Origin: Bacillota bacterium
Lineage (GTDB): Bacteria > Bacillota > Limnochordia > Limnochordales > ZCTH02-B6
DNA length: 64,000 nucleotides
Assembly (NCBI GenBank): GCA_017656145.1
Contig: JACDOI010000001.1
Span: 1 to 64,000, forward strand
Direction: 5' to 3'
Both the position numbers and the translations under genes were made by a program. Positions 18,623 through 26,962 of the stretch are shown in pieces. The notes under the pieces were generated by a model. It was not told the origin of the DNA. It did not search any database and was given only the letters and a program-made list of their open reading frames with translations. The first letter of the stretch is position 1. Each line of letters opens with the position of its first letter.

Positions 18623-19945
18623 TCAGTATAGGGGCGTGTCAGGCCCCAGACTTTCGAGCCGGCGCCGGACTGCCGCAAGGAACCGCCCGGCGTACAACCC
18701 GTCCGTCACCCGGTGATCGAACGACAAGCACATGTTCATCATCGGCCGGATGGCGATCGCATCCCCGACCGCGACCGGGCGGCGAACGATGGCTTCCATT
18801 GTCAGGATGGCCGCCTGGGGCGGGTTGATGATCGGGTAGGACGCAATCGATCCGAATGCGCCGGTGTTGTTCACCGTGAACGTGCCCCCGTCAACGTCGT
18901 CCACCCCGAGCCTTCCTTCCCGGGCCCGGGCAACGAGACCGGACAAGGTCCGGGCGAGGCCTGCAACGCTGAGCCGGTCGGCATCGCGGATGACAGGTAC
19001 GACCAACCCGTCTTCCAGGCCCACCGCCACGCCGATGTTGATCCGCTTCCGCACCACCAGGCGGTCATCCTGCCAGCTCGCATTCAGCCGCGGAAACTCC
19101 TTCAAGCTCTCAACGACCGCTTTGATGAAGAACGGCAGGTACGTCAGGTCCACGCCTTCCCGCTGGCGAAACTGATCCTTGACTCCATCCCGCAACGATA
19201 CTAAGCCGCTGACGTCGGCCTCCATCATCGTCCAGGCGTGAGGCACCGCCTTCTTGCTGAAAGTCATCCGCGCCGCGATGGTCTGTCGCATGGCGGATGG
19301 GACGATCACTTCGTCTGCGGGGCCCGGCACCGTGTCCGGGCCCGAAGGCGCTGGCACCTGCCCAGGGGCCCGCACGGCCGCCGCCGGCCGGGGCGATACG
19401 GTTTCGCCGCGAGCCGGGACCGCCGAAGCCTGGGTCCCGCCCGATTGGGCTCGCCTCTCAAGATAGGCCAACACGTCCCGCTTCGTCACCCGGCCACCGG
19501 CGCCGGTGCCGGGCACCAGCCGGAGGTCGACGCCGTGCTCGCTTGCCAACCGGCGGACCAGAGGCGAGTACAGTCCCCGCGGTAGCGGGCCGGGCGCGGC
19601 CGGTTCCGGTTCCCGGCGCACCCCCGCATCCTCCGCCTTTGGCACCCCCGCACCCTTCGCATCGGCTTCGCCCGGATCCGGCCGGTCCGTTTCGACCGGT
19701 TCCGACTGTACGGCGAGGATCGCAATGGGCGCGCCCACGGATACCGTGGCGCCCTCCTTTGCCAGGATCTCCTCCACGACACCGCTGACGGGCGAGGGGA
19801 TCTCGGTGTTCACCTTGTCGGTGACGACCTCTACCAGGGGTTCGTACTGCTCCACCCGATCGCCCACGGCCTTAAGCCAGGACGCGATAGTACCCTCGAC
19901 GACGCTCTCCCCCAGCTTCGGCATGGTCACCGTAGTCCGCGACAT
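18623..19945 (-). CDS. bkdB: 2-oxoacid dehydrogenase E2 (dihydrolipoamide acyltransferase)
   Basis: A 440-residue E2 core that moves the acyl group from E1 to CoA. The N-terminal lipoyl domain has the modified lysine K44 in VTDKVNTEI. After an Ala/Pro/Glu-rich linker comes the peripheral subunit-binding domain (YSPLVRRLASEHGVDL...GRVTKRDVLAYL), a second linker, and the catalytic domain ending with the active-site block SFDHRVTDG. One lipoyl domain only. Adjacent to E1alpha/E1beta genes of branched-chain type. A pyruvate-type role cannot be excluded from E2 alone. Confidence 0.92.
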   Translation of the reverse strand: MSRTTVTMPKLGESVVEGTIASWLKAVGDRVEQYEPLVEVVTDKVNTEIPSPVSGVVEEILAKEGATVSVGAPIAILAVQSEPVETDRPDPGEADAKGAGVPKAEDAGVRREPEPAAPGPLPRGLYSPLVRRLASEHGVDLRLVPGTGAGGRVTKRDVLAYLERRAQSGGTQASAVPARGETVSPRPAAAVRAPGQVPAPSGPDTVPGPADEVIVPSAMRQTIAARMTFSKKAVPHAWTMMEADVSGLVSLRDGVKDQFRQREGVDLTYLPFFIKAVVESLKEFPRLNASWQDDRLVVRKRINIGVAVGLEDGLVVPVIRDADRLSVAGLARTLSGLVARAREGRLGVDDVDGGTFTVNNTGAFGSIASYPIINPPQAAILTMEAIVRRPVAVGDAIAIRPMMNMCLSFDHRVTDGLYAGRFLAAVRRRLESLGPDTPLY

Positions 19946-19968
19946 GCCGCCTTCCTCCCCGCGCCGGC

Positions 19969-20955
19969 CTAAAACCGCGCCAAGTTTTTCATGGCCTCAT
20001 ATTGCTGCTCCACCGTCGGCATGTAGGCCGCCTCCAAAACCCGGTTGAACGGCATGGCCGGCACGTCCGGCGGCGCCACCCGCACGATAGGAGCATCCAG
20101 ATAAAACAGCGCCTCCTCGGCGACAATGGCGGCCAGCTCCGCGCCGATTCCGCCCGTCTTGTTGTCTTCATGGGAGATCATCACTCGACCGGTCTTGCGG
20201 ACCGACTCAAGCACCGTCTTGCGGTCAAGCGGCAACAGCGTCCGCAAATCGATGATCTCCGCCTCGATGCCGTCCTCCTCGGAAAGCCGCCGGGCCGCCT
20301 CCAGGCAAAGGTGGACGGTATACCCGTATGTCAGTACGGTCAGATCCCTGCCCGGACGTTTGACGTCGGCCGCGCCGATGGGCAGCACGTAATCTTCGTC
20401 GGGCACTTCTCCCCGCACGGTGCGGTAAGCTTTCTTGTGTTCGAAAAACAGCACCGGGTCCTCATCCCGGATGGCCGCCTTGAGCAACCCTTTGGCGTCG
20501 TAGGGGGTGCTCGGCACGACGATCTTCAAACCGGGCACGTGATGGAACAGCGCCTCCACAGACTGGGAATGGTATAACGCGCCGTGGATGCCGCCGCCGT
20601 ACGGGGCTCGGATGACGATGGGGCAACTCCAGCTCCCGTTGGACCGGTACCGGATCTTGGCCGCCTCGTTGATGATCTGGTCCATGGCCGGATGGATGAA
20701 GTCGGCGAACTGAATTTCGGCCACAGGGCGCATCCCGGCCGCCGCGGCCCCGATGGCTACCCCCACAATGAGCGACTCGGCCAGCGGGGTGTCAAGCACC
20801 CGCATGGGCCCAAACTCTTCGATGAGCCCTTGGGTCGCCCGGAACACGCCGCCCCGAACGCCTACATCCTCGCCCAGCACAAACACTTGAGGGTCCCTGC
20901 GCATCTCTTCCGCCAGCGCTTCCCGGACCGCTTCGATCAGCGTCTTCGTGGCCAC
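19969..20955 (-). CDS. bkdAB: 2-oxoacid dehydrogenase E1 beta subunit
   Basis: A 328-residue beta subunit of the alpha2-beta2 thiamine-diphosphate E1 enzyme. Recognisable blocks are FVLGEDVGVRGGVFRAT, LDTPLAESLIVGVAIG, EIQFADFIHPAMDQI and APYGGGIHGALYHSQS, and the C-terminal transketolase domain has DLRTLLPLD. Overall it resembles 2-oxoisovalerate dehydrogenase beta subunits. GTG start at 20955 with GGGAGG nine bases upstream, 15 bases after the E1alpha stop. Confidence 0.92.
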   Translation of the reverse strand: MATKTLIEAVREALAEEMRRDPQVFVLGEDVGVRGGVFRATQGLIEEFGPMRVLDTPLAESLIVGVAIGAAAAGMRPVAEIQFADFIHPAMDQIINEAAKIRYRSNGSWSCPIVIRAPYGGGIHGALYHSQSVEALFHHVPGLKIVVPSTPYDAKGLLKAAIRDEDPVLFFEHKKAYRTVRGEVPDEDYVLPIGAADVKRPGRDLTVLTYGYTVHLCLEAARRLSEEDGIEAEIIDLRTLLPLDRKTVLESVRKTGRVMISHEDNKTGGIGAELAAIVAEEALFYLDAPIVRVAPPDVPAMPFNRVLEAAYMPTVEQQYEAMKNLARF

Positions 20956-20970
20956 GCCGCGTTGCCTCCC

Positions 20971-21960
20971 TCACTGTCCGTACACGTGGCGCAACAGGTC
21001 GGCAGGGACAGGGTCCGGGGCCTTCTCGGCGTACTCCACGGCCGCGTCGACTTCGGCCGCCAGCTGCTCCCGCAAGCGCCGATCGGTCTCCTCGGTAAGA
21101 AGGCCGAGTTCCATCAAATACCGCCGAAAGCGCGGCAGCCCATCCCTAGCCCGCCACTCCTCCACTTCCTCCTGGGGCCGGTAGGCGCGATCATCGTCGT
21201 CGCTGGAGTGAGGGGCGAGGCGGTAAACCTTTGCCTCGATGAGCGTCGGGCCTTGGCCGCTTTTGGCCCGGTCCACCGCCTCCCGCATGACCCGGTACAC
21301 TTCCAGCGGATCCATGCCGTCCACCGTCACCCCGGGGAAGCCGTAACCTGCCGCGCGGTCGGCCACGTTGTCCACCGCCATCTGCTTTTCCTGAGGCACC
21401 GAAATCGCGTAACGGTTGTTTTCGCAAAAGAAGATCACCGGCAACCGGTGCACGGCCGCGAAGTTCATCGCCTCATGGGCATCGCCTTTGCTGGCCGAAC
21501 CTTCCCCAAACGACACGTACACGACCGCGTCCTCGCCCCGCAGGCGGATCGCATACGCGATGCCTGCCGCCTGGGGCAATTGGGTCGCGACGGGACTTGA
21601 GCCGGTGAAAATTTTGAGCGGCGGGAAACTCCAGTGGCTGGGCATCTGGCGCCCGCCGCTGCTTGGGTCCTCCGCCTTGGCGAGCAAGCCGAGCATGTAG
21701 TCTTTGGCCGTCATCCCCAAGGTCAGCACGACGCCCAGATCCCGGTAATACGGCAACGCCCAGTCGATACCGGGACGGAGCGCCCAGGCGGCTCCCACTT
21801 GACACGCCTCCTGACCTTGCGCGGAGACCAGGAAAGGGGCGCGGCCCATCCGGTTGAGAATCCACGTCCGCTCGTCCACCATCCTGGTCAGCAAGATCTT
21901 TTCGTACATCGCGAGCACATCGGCATCCGACAAACCCAAGGCCGCATGCCGGTTGTCCAT
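20971..21960 (-). CDS. bkdAA: 2-oxoacid dehydrogenase E1 alpha subunit, branched-chain type
   Basis: A 329-residue E1alpha that decarboxylates the 2-oxoacid with thiamine diphosphate. The cofactor motif runs from GEGSASKGDAHEAMNFAA to ENNRYA. HSSDDDDRAYR and GRQMPSHWS are features of branched-chain 2-oxoacid dehydrogenase rather than pyruvate dehydrogenase. ATG 21960 has GGGAGGG seven bases upstream. It is the first gene of the run E1alpha-E1beta-E2-lipA-lipB; no E3 (dihydrolipoamide dehydrogenase) gene is present. I saw no clear promoter in the 76 bases after comB. Confidence 0.92.
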   Translation of the reverse strand: MDNRHAALGLSDADVLAMYEKILLTRMVDERTWILNRMGRAPFLVSAQGQEACQVGAAWALRPGIDWALPYYRDLGVVLTLGMTAKDYMLGLLAKAEDPSSGGRQMPSHWSFPPLKIFTGSSPVATQLPQAAGIAYAIRLRGEDAVVYVSFGEGSASKGDAHEAMNFAAVHRLPVIFFCENNRYAISVPQEKQMAVDNVADRAAGYGFPGVTVDGMDPLEVYRVMREAVDRAKSGQGPTLIEAKVYRLAPHSSDDDDRAYRPQEEVEEWRARDGLPRFRRYLMELGLLTEETDRRLREQLAAEVDAAVEYAEKAPDPVPADLLRHVYGQ

Positions 21961-22036
21961 CGTCGTTCCCTCCCGCCCGCCTGCACCGGTTCGCTACACA
22001 ACTATGCCCCGCCGGCTCCGGGCGATTCTCGTCCCC

Positions 22037-22792
22037 TCATTCCCCGCGGGCGGGCCCGCTCCCTTCCCTGACCAGCACTCCCGACACCAAGGTCGGAACC
22101 GTATCGGAGACGGAAACTTTTGCGCAGAAGTCCACATCCGTTTCGAATCCCAACTGCACAAGCTTCCGGCCGTGCCGAGTAGCCCGAAGGGCCGCGCGGG
22201 GCGACGCCACCGTCCCTGCCATCCGAAGCGCGGCTTGGGCGCCGTCCCCAAGTTCCAGCGGTCCCTCCCGGGCCATCGCCTCCAGCACCACCGCCGCGGC
22301 GTACGCGTCTTCCGCGGAAAACCGGCCGTCAGTTCCCGCGCAGACGATGAGCGCGCCGCCTCCTTGAGCGCCGGCCAGCTGCCGGAGGCGCTGCGCCGCC
22401 GCTTGGGCGTTGCGCAAGCACGCGGCGATGACGGCCGCGCCGCCGGCGACCGAGCGCGCGCGCTCGAACGCCGCGGTGCCGTTGGTCGTCGTCATGACGA
22501 CCAGCTTGCCCGCCACCCGCTCAGGCCCGTACTCCAGCGGCGAGTTTCCCAGATCGAAGCCGGCCAGGGCGCGGGCGCCCCGCTCGCCGCCCAGCACCAC
22601 ATCGGGCCCCGCGGCCCGCCACGCCCGGGCATCGTCGGGAGAACCGACCGGTACGACGCCCCGGGCTCCATTCTCCAGCGCGGTGACGATGGTGGTCGTT
22701 GCCCGCAGGACATCGATGACCGCGACCGCGCCGAACTCGCCGGGCTCTATGCCGTCCGTTTCTGCAGGGACCAGTACCGCGTCGACGTACAC
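22037..22792 (-). CDS. comB: 2-phosphosulfolactate phosphatase family protein (ComB)
   Basis: A 251-residue protein of the ComB family, which in methanogens hydrolyses 2-phosphosulfolactate in coenzyme M synthesis. Family blocks are VAVIDVLRATTTI, LGGERGA, LGNSP and MTTTNGTAAF. Many bacteria without coenzyme M carry ComB homologues, so the native reaction here is uncertain. GTG start at 22792 with GGAGG upstream. It lies 87 bases behind a phosphonate-type transporter operon on the same strand, hinting at phosphorus- or sulfonate-compound use. Confidence 0.88.
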   Translation of the reverse strand: MYVDAVLVPAETDGIEPGEFGAVAVIDVLRATTTIVTALENGARGVVPVGSPDDARAWRAAGPDVVLGGERGARALAGFDLGNSPLEYGPERVAGKLVVMTTTNGTAAFERARSVAGGAAVIAACLRNAQAAAQRLRQLAGAQGGGALIVCAGTDGRFSAEDAYAAAVVLEAMAREGPLELGDGAQAALRMAGTVASPRAALRATRHGRKLVQLGFETDVDFCAKVSVSDTVPTLVSGVLVREGSGPARGE

Positions 22793-22879
22793 TTGCGAGC
22801 CTCCTCCCGTTGCTCCGGCAGGTCTTCGTCAGGACCTAGGGCCGCTGTTGCAGTGACGGTGAAACGGCGACCCGGCTCA

Positions 22880-23815
22880 TCAGATGATGCGCCGACGGAG
22901 CCACGCGCTGGCGGAATCGATCGCGGTCACGGTCAACACGATGACGAGCAGCGCAGTACCGACGACGGGCCAGCGACGGAAGCTCAACGCCTGCAGCAAG
23001 ATGACCCCGACGCCTCCCGCGCCCACAAGCCCCAAGGTCGTCGCCGAACGCATGTTGATCTCGAATCGGTACAGGGCCGATGCGATGAACTCCGGCAGCA
23101 CCTGGGGAATGACCGCGAACCAAACCGTCTCCAGAGGCGACGCCCCCGCTGCAGTGAGCGCCTCAATGGGCCCGCGATCGATGTTTTCGATGACGTCGGC
23201 ATACAGCTTGGCCAGCATTCCGATAGAGTGCAGTCCGACGGCCATGACGCCGGCCAGCGGCCCTGGCCCGTAGGCGGCCACGAAAAACACCGCCAGGATG
23301 ATTTCCGGAAACGTGCGCACCGCGTTGAGCAACTGGCGGGCCAAAGCCGCGACGACGCCGTACACCACCATGTTGCGGGCAGCCCAGAATCCTAGGGGAA
23401 GGGCGAGAAGGGCGCCCACCGTGGTGCCCATGAGGGCAATGGCCAACGACTGGCCCGTGGCCAAAACCGCCGGGCCAAGCCACTCGCGATCTGCCACCGC
23501 GTACAGGACGACAACTCCCAGCAGGACCGTTCCCAGCACCGGCCACCGGCGTCGCCGGGCGGCTTCCAAAGCCGTCACGCCGGCCGCTCCCGCCGCGGCC
23601 ACAGCGAGCCAGGGCGCTGACTCCGGGCCGACCTGAAGCGGGAACATCAACTTCAGGATCCGTCCTATGGCCGGCAGGCCCCTGGCGATGCGATCCGCAT
23701 CCACCCGGATTCCCGAAGCGGCCCAGGCGACTGCCCAGCCACACACAGCCAACAGCAAGACGCGGTAGAGCACGGCGCGCAAGCGGCCTAGACCGCTTCC
23801 GTGAGACCGCCCCAT
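22880..23815 (-). CDS. phnE: phosphonate-type ABC transporter permease (second PhnE)
   Basis: A 311-residue integral membrane permease of the PhnE family. The cytoplasmic coupling loop is ALTAAGASPLETVWFAVIPQ and the final helix region has GLVGAGGVG. The N-terminus has a basic segment and then hydrophobic helices. It starts one base after the stop of the first PhnE and resembles it clearly along the coupling loop, so the pair probably arose by duplication and forms a heterodimeric channel. Confidence 0.92.
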   Translation of the reverse strand: MGRSHGSGLGRLRAVLYRVLLLAVCGWAVAWAASGIRVDADRIARGLPAIGRILKLMFPLQVGPESAPWLAVAAAGAAGVTALEAARRRRWPVLGTVLLGVVVLYAVADREWLGPAVLATGQSLAIALMGTTVGALLALPLGFWAARNMVVYGVVAALARQLLNAVRTFPEIILAVFFVAAYGPGPLAGVMAVGLHSIGMLAKLYADVIENIDRGPIEALTAAGASPLETVWFAVIPQVLPEFIASALYRFEINMRSATTLGLVGAGGVGVILLQALSFRRWPVVGTALLVIVLTVTAIDSASAWLRRRII

Positions 23816-23816
23816 G

Positions 23817-24638
23817 TCACACCAACCTCGCTCTCACGCGGGCGCTGGCATAGTCGATGGCCGCCACCAGGACGAACGTGGCAAGAATGATGATGAATGC
23901 GTTCTCGTACTGGAACAAGCTGAGCATGAGCTGCAGCTGCTGTCCGATGCCGCCGGCCCCCACCAACCCCAGCACCGTAGACACGCGAACGTTGATCTCA
24001 AACACGTACAGGACATAACTGACGAACAGCGGCAACACCTGGGGCACGACCGCGTAGGCAATCACCTGCGCCCGGGTAGCGCCGGCGGCCTCAAGCGCCT
24101 CCAGGGGACCGGGGTCCACCGCCTCCACCGATTCGCTGGTCAGCTTGGCCACGATGGCCATCGAAAACACCGTCAGCGCCAAAACCCCCGGAAACGGCCC
24201 AAACCCCACGGCGGCCACGAATATCGACGCGTACAGCAGCTCCGGCACGGTGCGCAGCAGGTTCATGAGCGCCTTCGCCGCCGCGTACACGACCGGGTTC
24301 CGGGTCAAGTTGTTGGAGGCGAGCACGACGAACGGAACGGCCAGCACAGCACCGGCCAGCGTTCCCAAGATGGCGATCTGCAACGTCTGGATGAACGGCA
24401 CCTTCAGCCGGGGCAAAAAGTCGGTCAACAAAAAGACCCAGCGCTCCCGGTTGTCCGGCCACATCTCTCCCAAGAGCTGGACGAACACGTCGGCATCCCG
24501 CACGACTACGACTGGATGGAACTCGGTCGCCGCGGCGCTTGCCCCGTAGACCGCCGCCACGGCCATCAAAACCAACAAAAAACGCAACCCTGCGCCCCGT
24601 CGGGTCGCAGGCGGCGCCAGCCTGCTTTCGGCCTTCAT
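23817..24638 (-). CDS. phnE: phosphonate-type ABC transporter permease (first PhnE)
   Basis: A 273-residue permease with the coupling motif ALEAAGATRAQVIAYAVVPQ and the terminal GLVGAGGIG block typical of PhnE. It begins inside the phnC stop (ATGA overlap), so it is translationally coupled to the ATPase. Together with the second PhnE it would form the membrane channel for phosphonate, phosphite or phosphate-ester import. Confidence 0.93.
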   Translation of the reverse strand: MKAESRLAPPATRRGAGLRFLLVLMAVAAVYGASAAATEFHPVVVVRDADVFVQLLGEMWPDNRERWVFLLTDFLPRLKVPFIQTLQIAILGTLAGAVLAVPFVVLASNNLTRNPVVYAAAKALMNLLRTVPELLYASIFVAAVGFGPFPGVLALTVFSMAIVAKLTSESVEAVDPGPLEALEAAGATRAQVIAYAVVPQVLPLFVSYVLYVFEINVRVSTVLGLVGAGGIGQQLQLMLSLFQYENAFIIILATFVLVAAIDYASARVRARLV

Positions 24639-25405
24639 CCCGCCGCGCCCCGCCAGTCCTCCGGGCGAAGCTTGCGCCCGTAGATTTCTTCGAACGTCTT
24701 GGTGGTCACTTCGGTCACCGGGCCGTCGTACACAACCCGTCCTTCCCTCATGCCGACGATCCGGTCGGCGTACTCCTGGGCCATGTCGATAAAGTGCAGG
24801 TTGACCAGCGTCGTGATCCCGTCCTCGCGGTTAATGCGCTTGAGGTCCTTCATGACCATGTGGGATGTCGGCGGGTCCAGCGACGCCACGGGCTCATCGG
24901 CCAGGATGACTTTCGGTTGCTGGGCAAGGGCTCGAGCGATCCCGACCCGCTGCTGCTGCCCGCCGCTCAGGGCATCGGCCCGGACGTGCGCCTTATCCGT
25001 CAACCCCACGCGGGCCAGGCATTGAAGGGCGAGCTCTACGTCCTCCCGGGGCCACAGGCCGAGCAGCGTGCGCCACTGCGGGACCCGCCCGACCCGGCCC
25101 GCCAGCACGTTGCGCAGCACCGAGGATCGCCGCACCAGGTTGAACGTTTGGAAGATCATACCGATGTCGCGCCGCAGAGCCCGAAGCCGCCGGGGACTGG
25201 CGGAGACGATGCTCTCGCCGTCGAGCAAAACGTCCCCGGACGTCGGCTGGACCAAGCGGTTGATCGAGCGCAACAGCGTCGACTTGCCGGCCCCCGACAA
25301 GCCGACGATGACGACGAACTCTCCCTTGTCAAAGAACAGATTGACTTCCTTGAGGGCCTGAACGCCCCCCGGGTACACGACGGAAACGTTTCGGAACTCG
25401 ATCAT
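24635..25405 (-). CDS. phnC: phosphonate-type ABC transporter ATP-binding protein
   Basis: A 256-residue ABC ATPase. Walker A is GLSGAGKST (35-43), the signature LSGGQQQR follows, and Walker B is VILADEPVAS. The sequence between (RRDIGMIFQTFNLVRRSS) is typical of PhnC. Gene order D-C-E-E with overlapping coding ends makes this one transport operon. ATG 25405 has GGGGAG five bases upstream. Confidence 0.94.
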   Translation of the reverse strand: MIEFRNVSVVYPGGVQALKEVNLFFDKGEFVVIVGLSGAGKSTLLRSINRLVQPTSGDVLLDGESIVSASPRRLRALRRDIGMIFQTFNLVRRSSVLRNVLAGRVGRVPQWRTLLGLWPREDVELALQCLARVGLTDKAHVRADALSGGQQQRVGIARALAQQPKVILADEPVASLDPPTSHMVMKDLKRINREDGITTLVNLHFIDMAQEYADRIVGMREGRVVYDGPVTEVTTKTFEEIYGRKLRPEDWRGAAG

Positions 25406-25474
25406 TCCGGCTCCCCTTGCTGAGGTTTCCAGGGTCGGGGGGCCGGGAAGGCCCCGACCCTGCGACCACCGGCG

Positions 25475-26359
25475 CTAGATGCGGATCTGATCCTTCAACA
25501 GCTGGTACGTGCGGCGAACCACGTCGTAGCGGGCCGAGTCAGCCTCCACAAACCCGGTCACATTGTACAGGGTGTCGAGCAGTTGCTGCCCCTCATCCGT
25601 GTTGCCGATGTCGATGAGCGCCTGCTGGATCTGCCGCACCAGGTCCGGATGCAGCTCCCGGCGCACGACGACGCCGTCGTTGGGGATCGGCTCCGTGTAG
25701 GCCAACACCTTGACCTTCTCCATCACATCGGGAAGCTCTTCCAAGACGTCTGTCCGCGCGTCCTCATAGGTCGTTGCCAAATCCGCGTCCCCGTTGTACA
25801 CTGCCAGCACTGCGGCGTCATGACCGACCACGTTGATAATGGTCATGTCCAGAGTAGGTTCAAGACCCGCCTCGCTCAAGGCCACGTACGGGAACAGGTA
25901 ACCGGAGGTGGACGTCAAGCTCGGCACCGCCCACACCTTGCCCTTCAAGTCGTCGAACGACTCGATGCCGCTGTCGGCCCTCACCAGGAACTGGGCCCGG
26001 TAGTGATCCGCCCCCCGCCGGATGGAGTTCAAAATGACGACGGCGCCGGCCCTTTCTTCTGCCAGGATGAGCGCAAACGGGCCGAAAATTCCCACGTCCA
26101 CTCTTTGGCTGCGCAACGCCTCGATCAGAGCCTGGGGACTCGTCGCCACCGTAGCCGACACCGGTCGACCCAAGCGTTCCGAAAGCATCTGCGCCAGGGG
26201 GTCCAAGCTCCTTACCATCCGATCGGCTTCCCGGGACGGGACCATGCCCAGGACGAGGCGGGACGGCATCTCGTCTCCCTGGGCAAAAGCGGTTGCTCCA
26301 AGGAGCCACACTGCCGCCATGATTCCGAGAATAACCGCACCCAACGTTGTCCGCCGCAC
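25475..26359 (-). CDS. phnD: phosphonate-type ABC transporter substrate-binding protein
   Basis: A 294-residue periplasmic-type binding protein with a signal peptide (MRRTTLGAVILG... cleaved after ATAFA). No lipobox cysteine is seen, which is unusual for a Gram-positive binding protein. PhnD family blocks include LVLGMVPSREADRM, VDVGIFGPFALILA, and the ligand-loop region LTSTSGYLFPYVAL. The ligand could be phosphonate, phosphite or methylphosphonate. GTG start at 26359 preceded by GGAGG. Confidence 0.92.
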   Translation of the reverse strand: MRRTTLGAVILGIMAAVWLLGATAFAQGDEMPSRLVLGMVPSREADRMVRSLDPLAQMLSERLGRPVSATVATSPQALIEALRSQRVDVGIFGPFALILAEERAGAVVILNSIRRGADHYRAQFLVRADSGIESFDDLKGKVWAVPSLTSTSGYLFPYVALSEAGLEPTLDMTIINVVGHDAAVLAVYNGDADLATTYEDARTDVLEELPDVMEKVKVLAYTEPIPNDGVVVRRELHPDLVRQIQQALIDIGNTDEGQQLLDTLYNVTGFVEADSARYDVVRRTYQLLKDQIRI

Positions 26360-26402
26360 TACACTGGCCTCCTTAGTCCCAAACAGATCTGCATGAAGTC
26401 CG

Positions 26403-26431
26403 AACCGCTCGCGGCGGCCCAGCTAGCGGTT
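26403..26431 (+). terminator. terminator-like hairpin in the phnD/nfu intergenic region
   Basis: AACCGCT (26403-26409) pairs with AGCGGTT (26425-26431), followed on the plus strand by TATTTTCGT. No plus-strand gene ends here, so it may instead be a leader hairpin of the phnD mRNA on the minus strand. Function unclear. Confidence 0.3.
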
Positions 26432-26483
26432 TATTTTCGTCTCACGGGGCCGGAGTCCTGCCCGGTCTGCCCGGCGGCCATTC

Positions 26484-26512
26484 TTCACAATCCCGCGGGG
26501 GAATGGTATAAT
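26484..26512 (+). promoter_or_regulatory. nfu promoter (extended -10)
   Basis: TTCACA at 26484-26489 (five of six matches), a 17-base spacer, then a perfect TATAAT at 26507-26512 preceded by TGG, an extended -10 element. The start would be near 26519, about 25 bases before the GTG. Confidence 0.85.
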
Positions 26513-26543
26513 CAAGTTCAGGAGTCCAAGGGGGTGAGAGTGC

Positions 26544-26783
26544 GTGAGCGAGGCCAGCAGCATTCGAGAGCGAGTGGAGTCGGCGCTGGAGCGCATTCGT
26601 CCCGCCGTTCAGATGGACGGCGGCGACGTGCAGCTGGTCGATGTGAGCGACGACGGGGTCGTGACCGTCCAAATGATGGGCGCGTGCGGTGGATGCCCCA
26701 TGTCGATGCTCACCCTCAAGGCGGGCATCGAGCGCATCATTAAGCAGCAGGTGCCTGAAGTGACCGAGATCGTCGCGGTATAA
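26544..26783 (+). CDS. NifU C-terminal domain (Nfu) iron-sulfur scaffold
   Basis: A 79-residue stand-alone Nfu domain that carries a labile Fe-S cluster for delivery to target proteins. The CxxC motif is C48-C51 in GACGGCPMS, and VQMDGGDVQLVDV is the usual N-terminal strand pattern. GTG start with GGGGGTGA six bases upstream. It forms a monocistronic unit with its own promoter and terminator. Possible clients in this window are the many Fe-S subunits of Nuo and lipoyl synthase (inference). Confidence 0.93.
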   Translation: MSEASSIRERVESALERIRPAVQMDGGDVQLVDVSDDGVVTVQMMGACGGCPMSMLTLKAGIERIIKQQVPEVTEIVAV

Positions 26784-26824
26784 CAATCCCTGTCTGGGAA
26801 GCCGCTTCCCGGACGCAGGGCCCT

Positions 26825-26848
26825 GGCCCCGGCCGCGGGGCCTTTTTT
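26825..26848 (+). terminator. nfu intrinsic terminator
   Basis: GGCCCC, a five-base loop region and CGGGGCC are followed by six T. It lies 42 bases after the nfu stop. Confidence 0.9.
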
Positions 26849-26962
26849 CATTTCTCCCGTTCTAGCAGCCCGTCCCCGGGGCTCGTCTCCGCCCTCGCCC
26901 ACGCCAGGAGATGGGCATCCGGCGGGGAATGGTTAGCCAGCCGGTAGTCGGGAGGTATCTGC

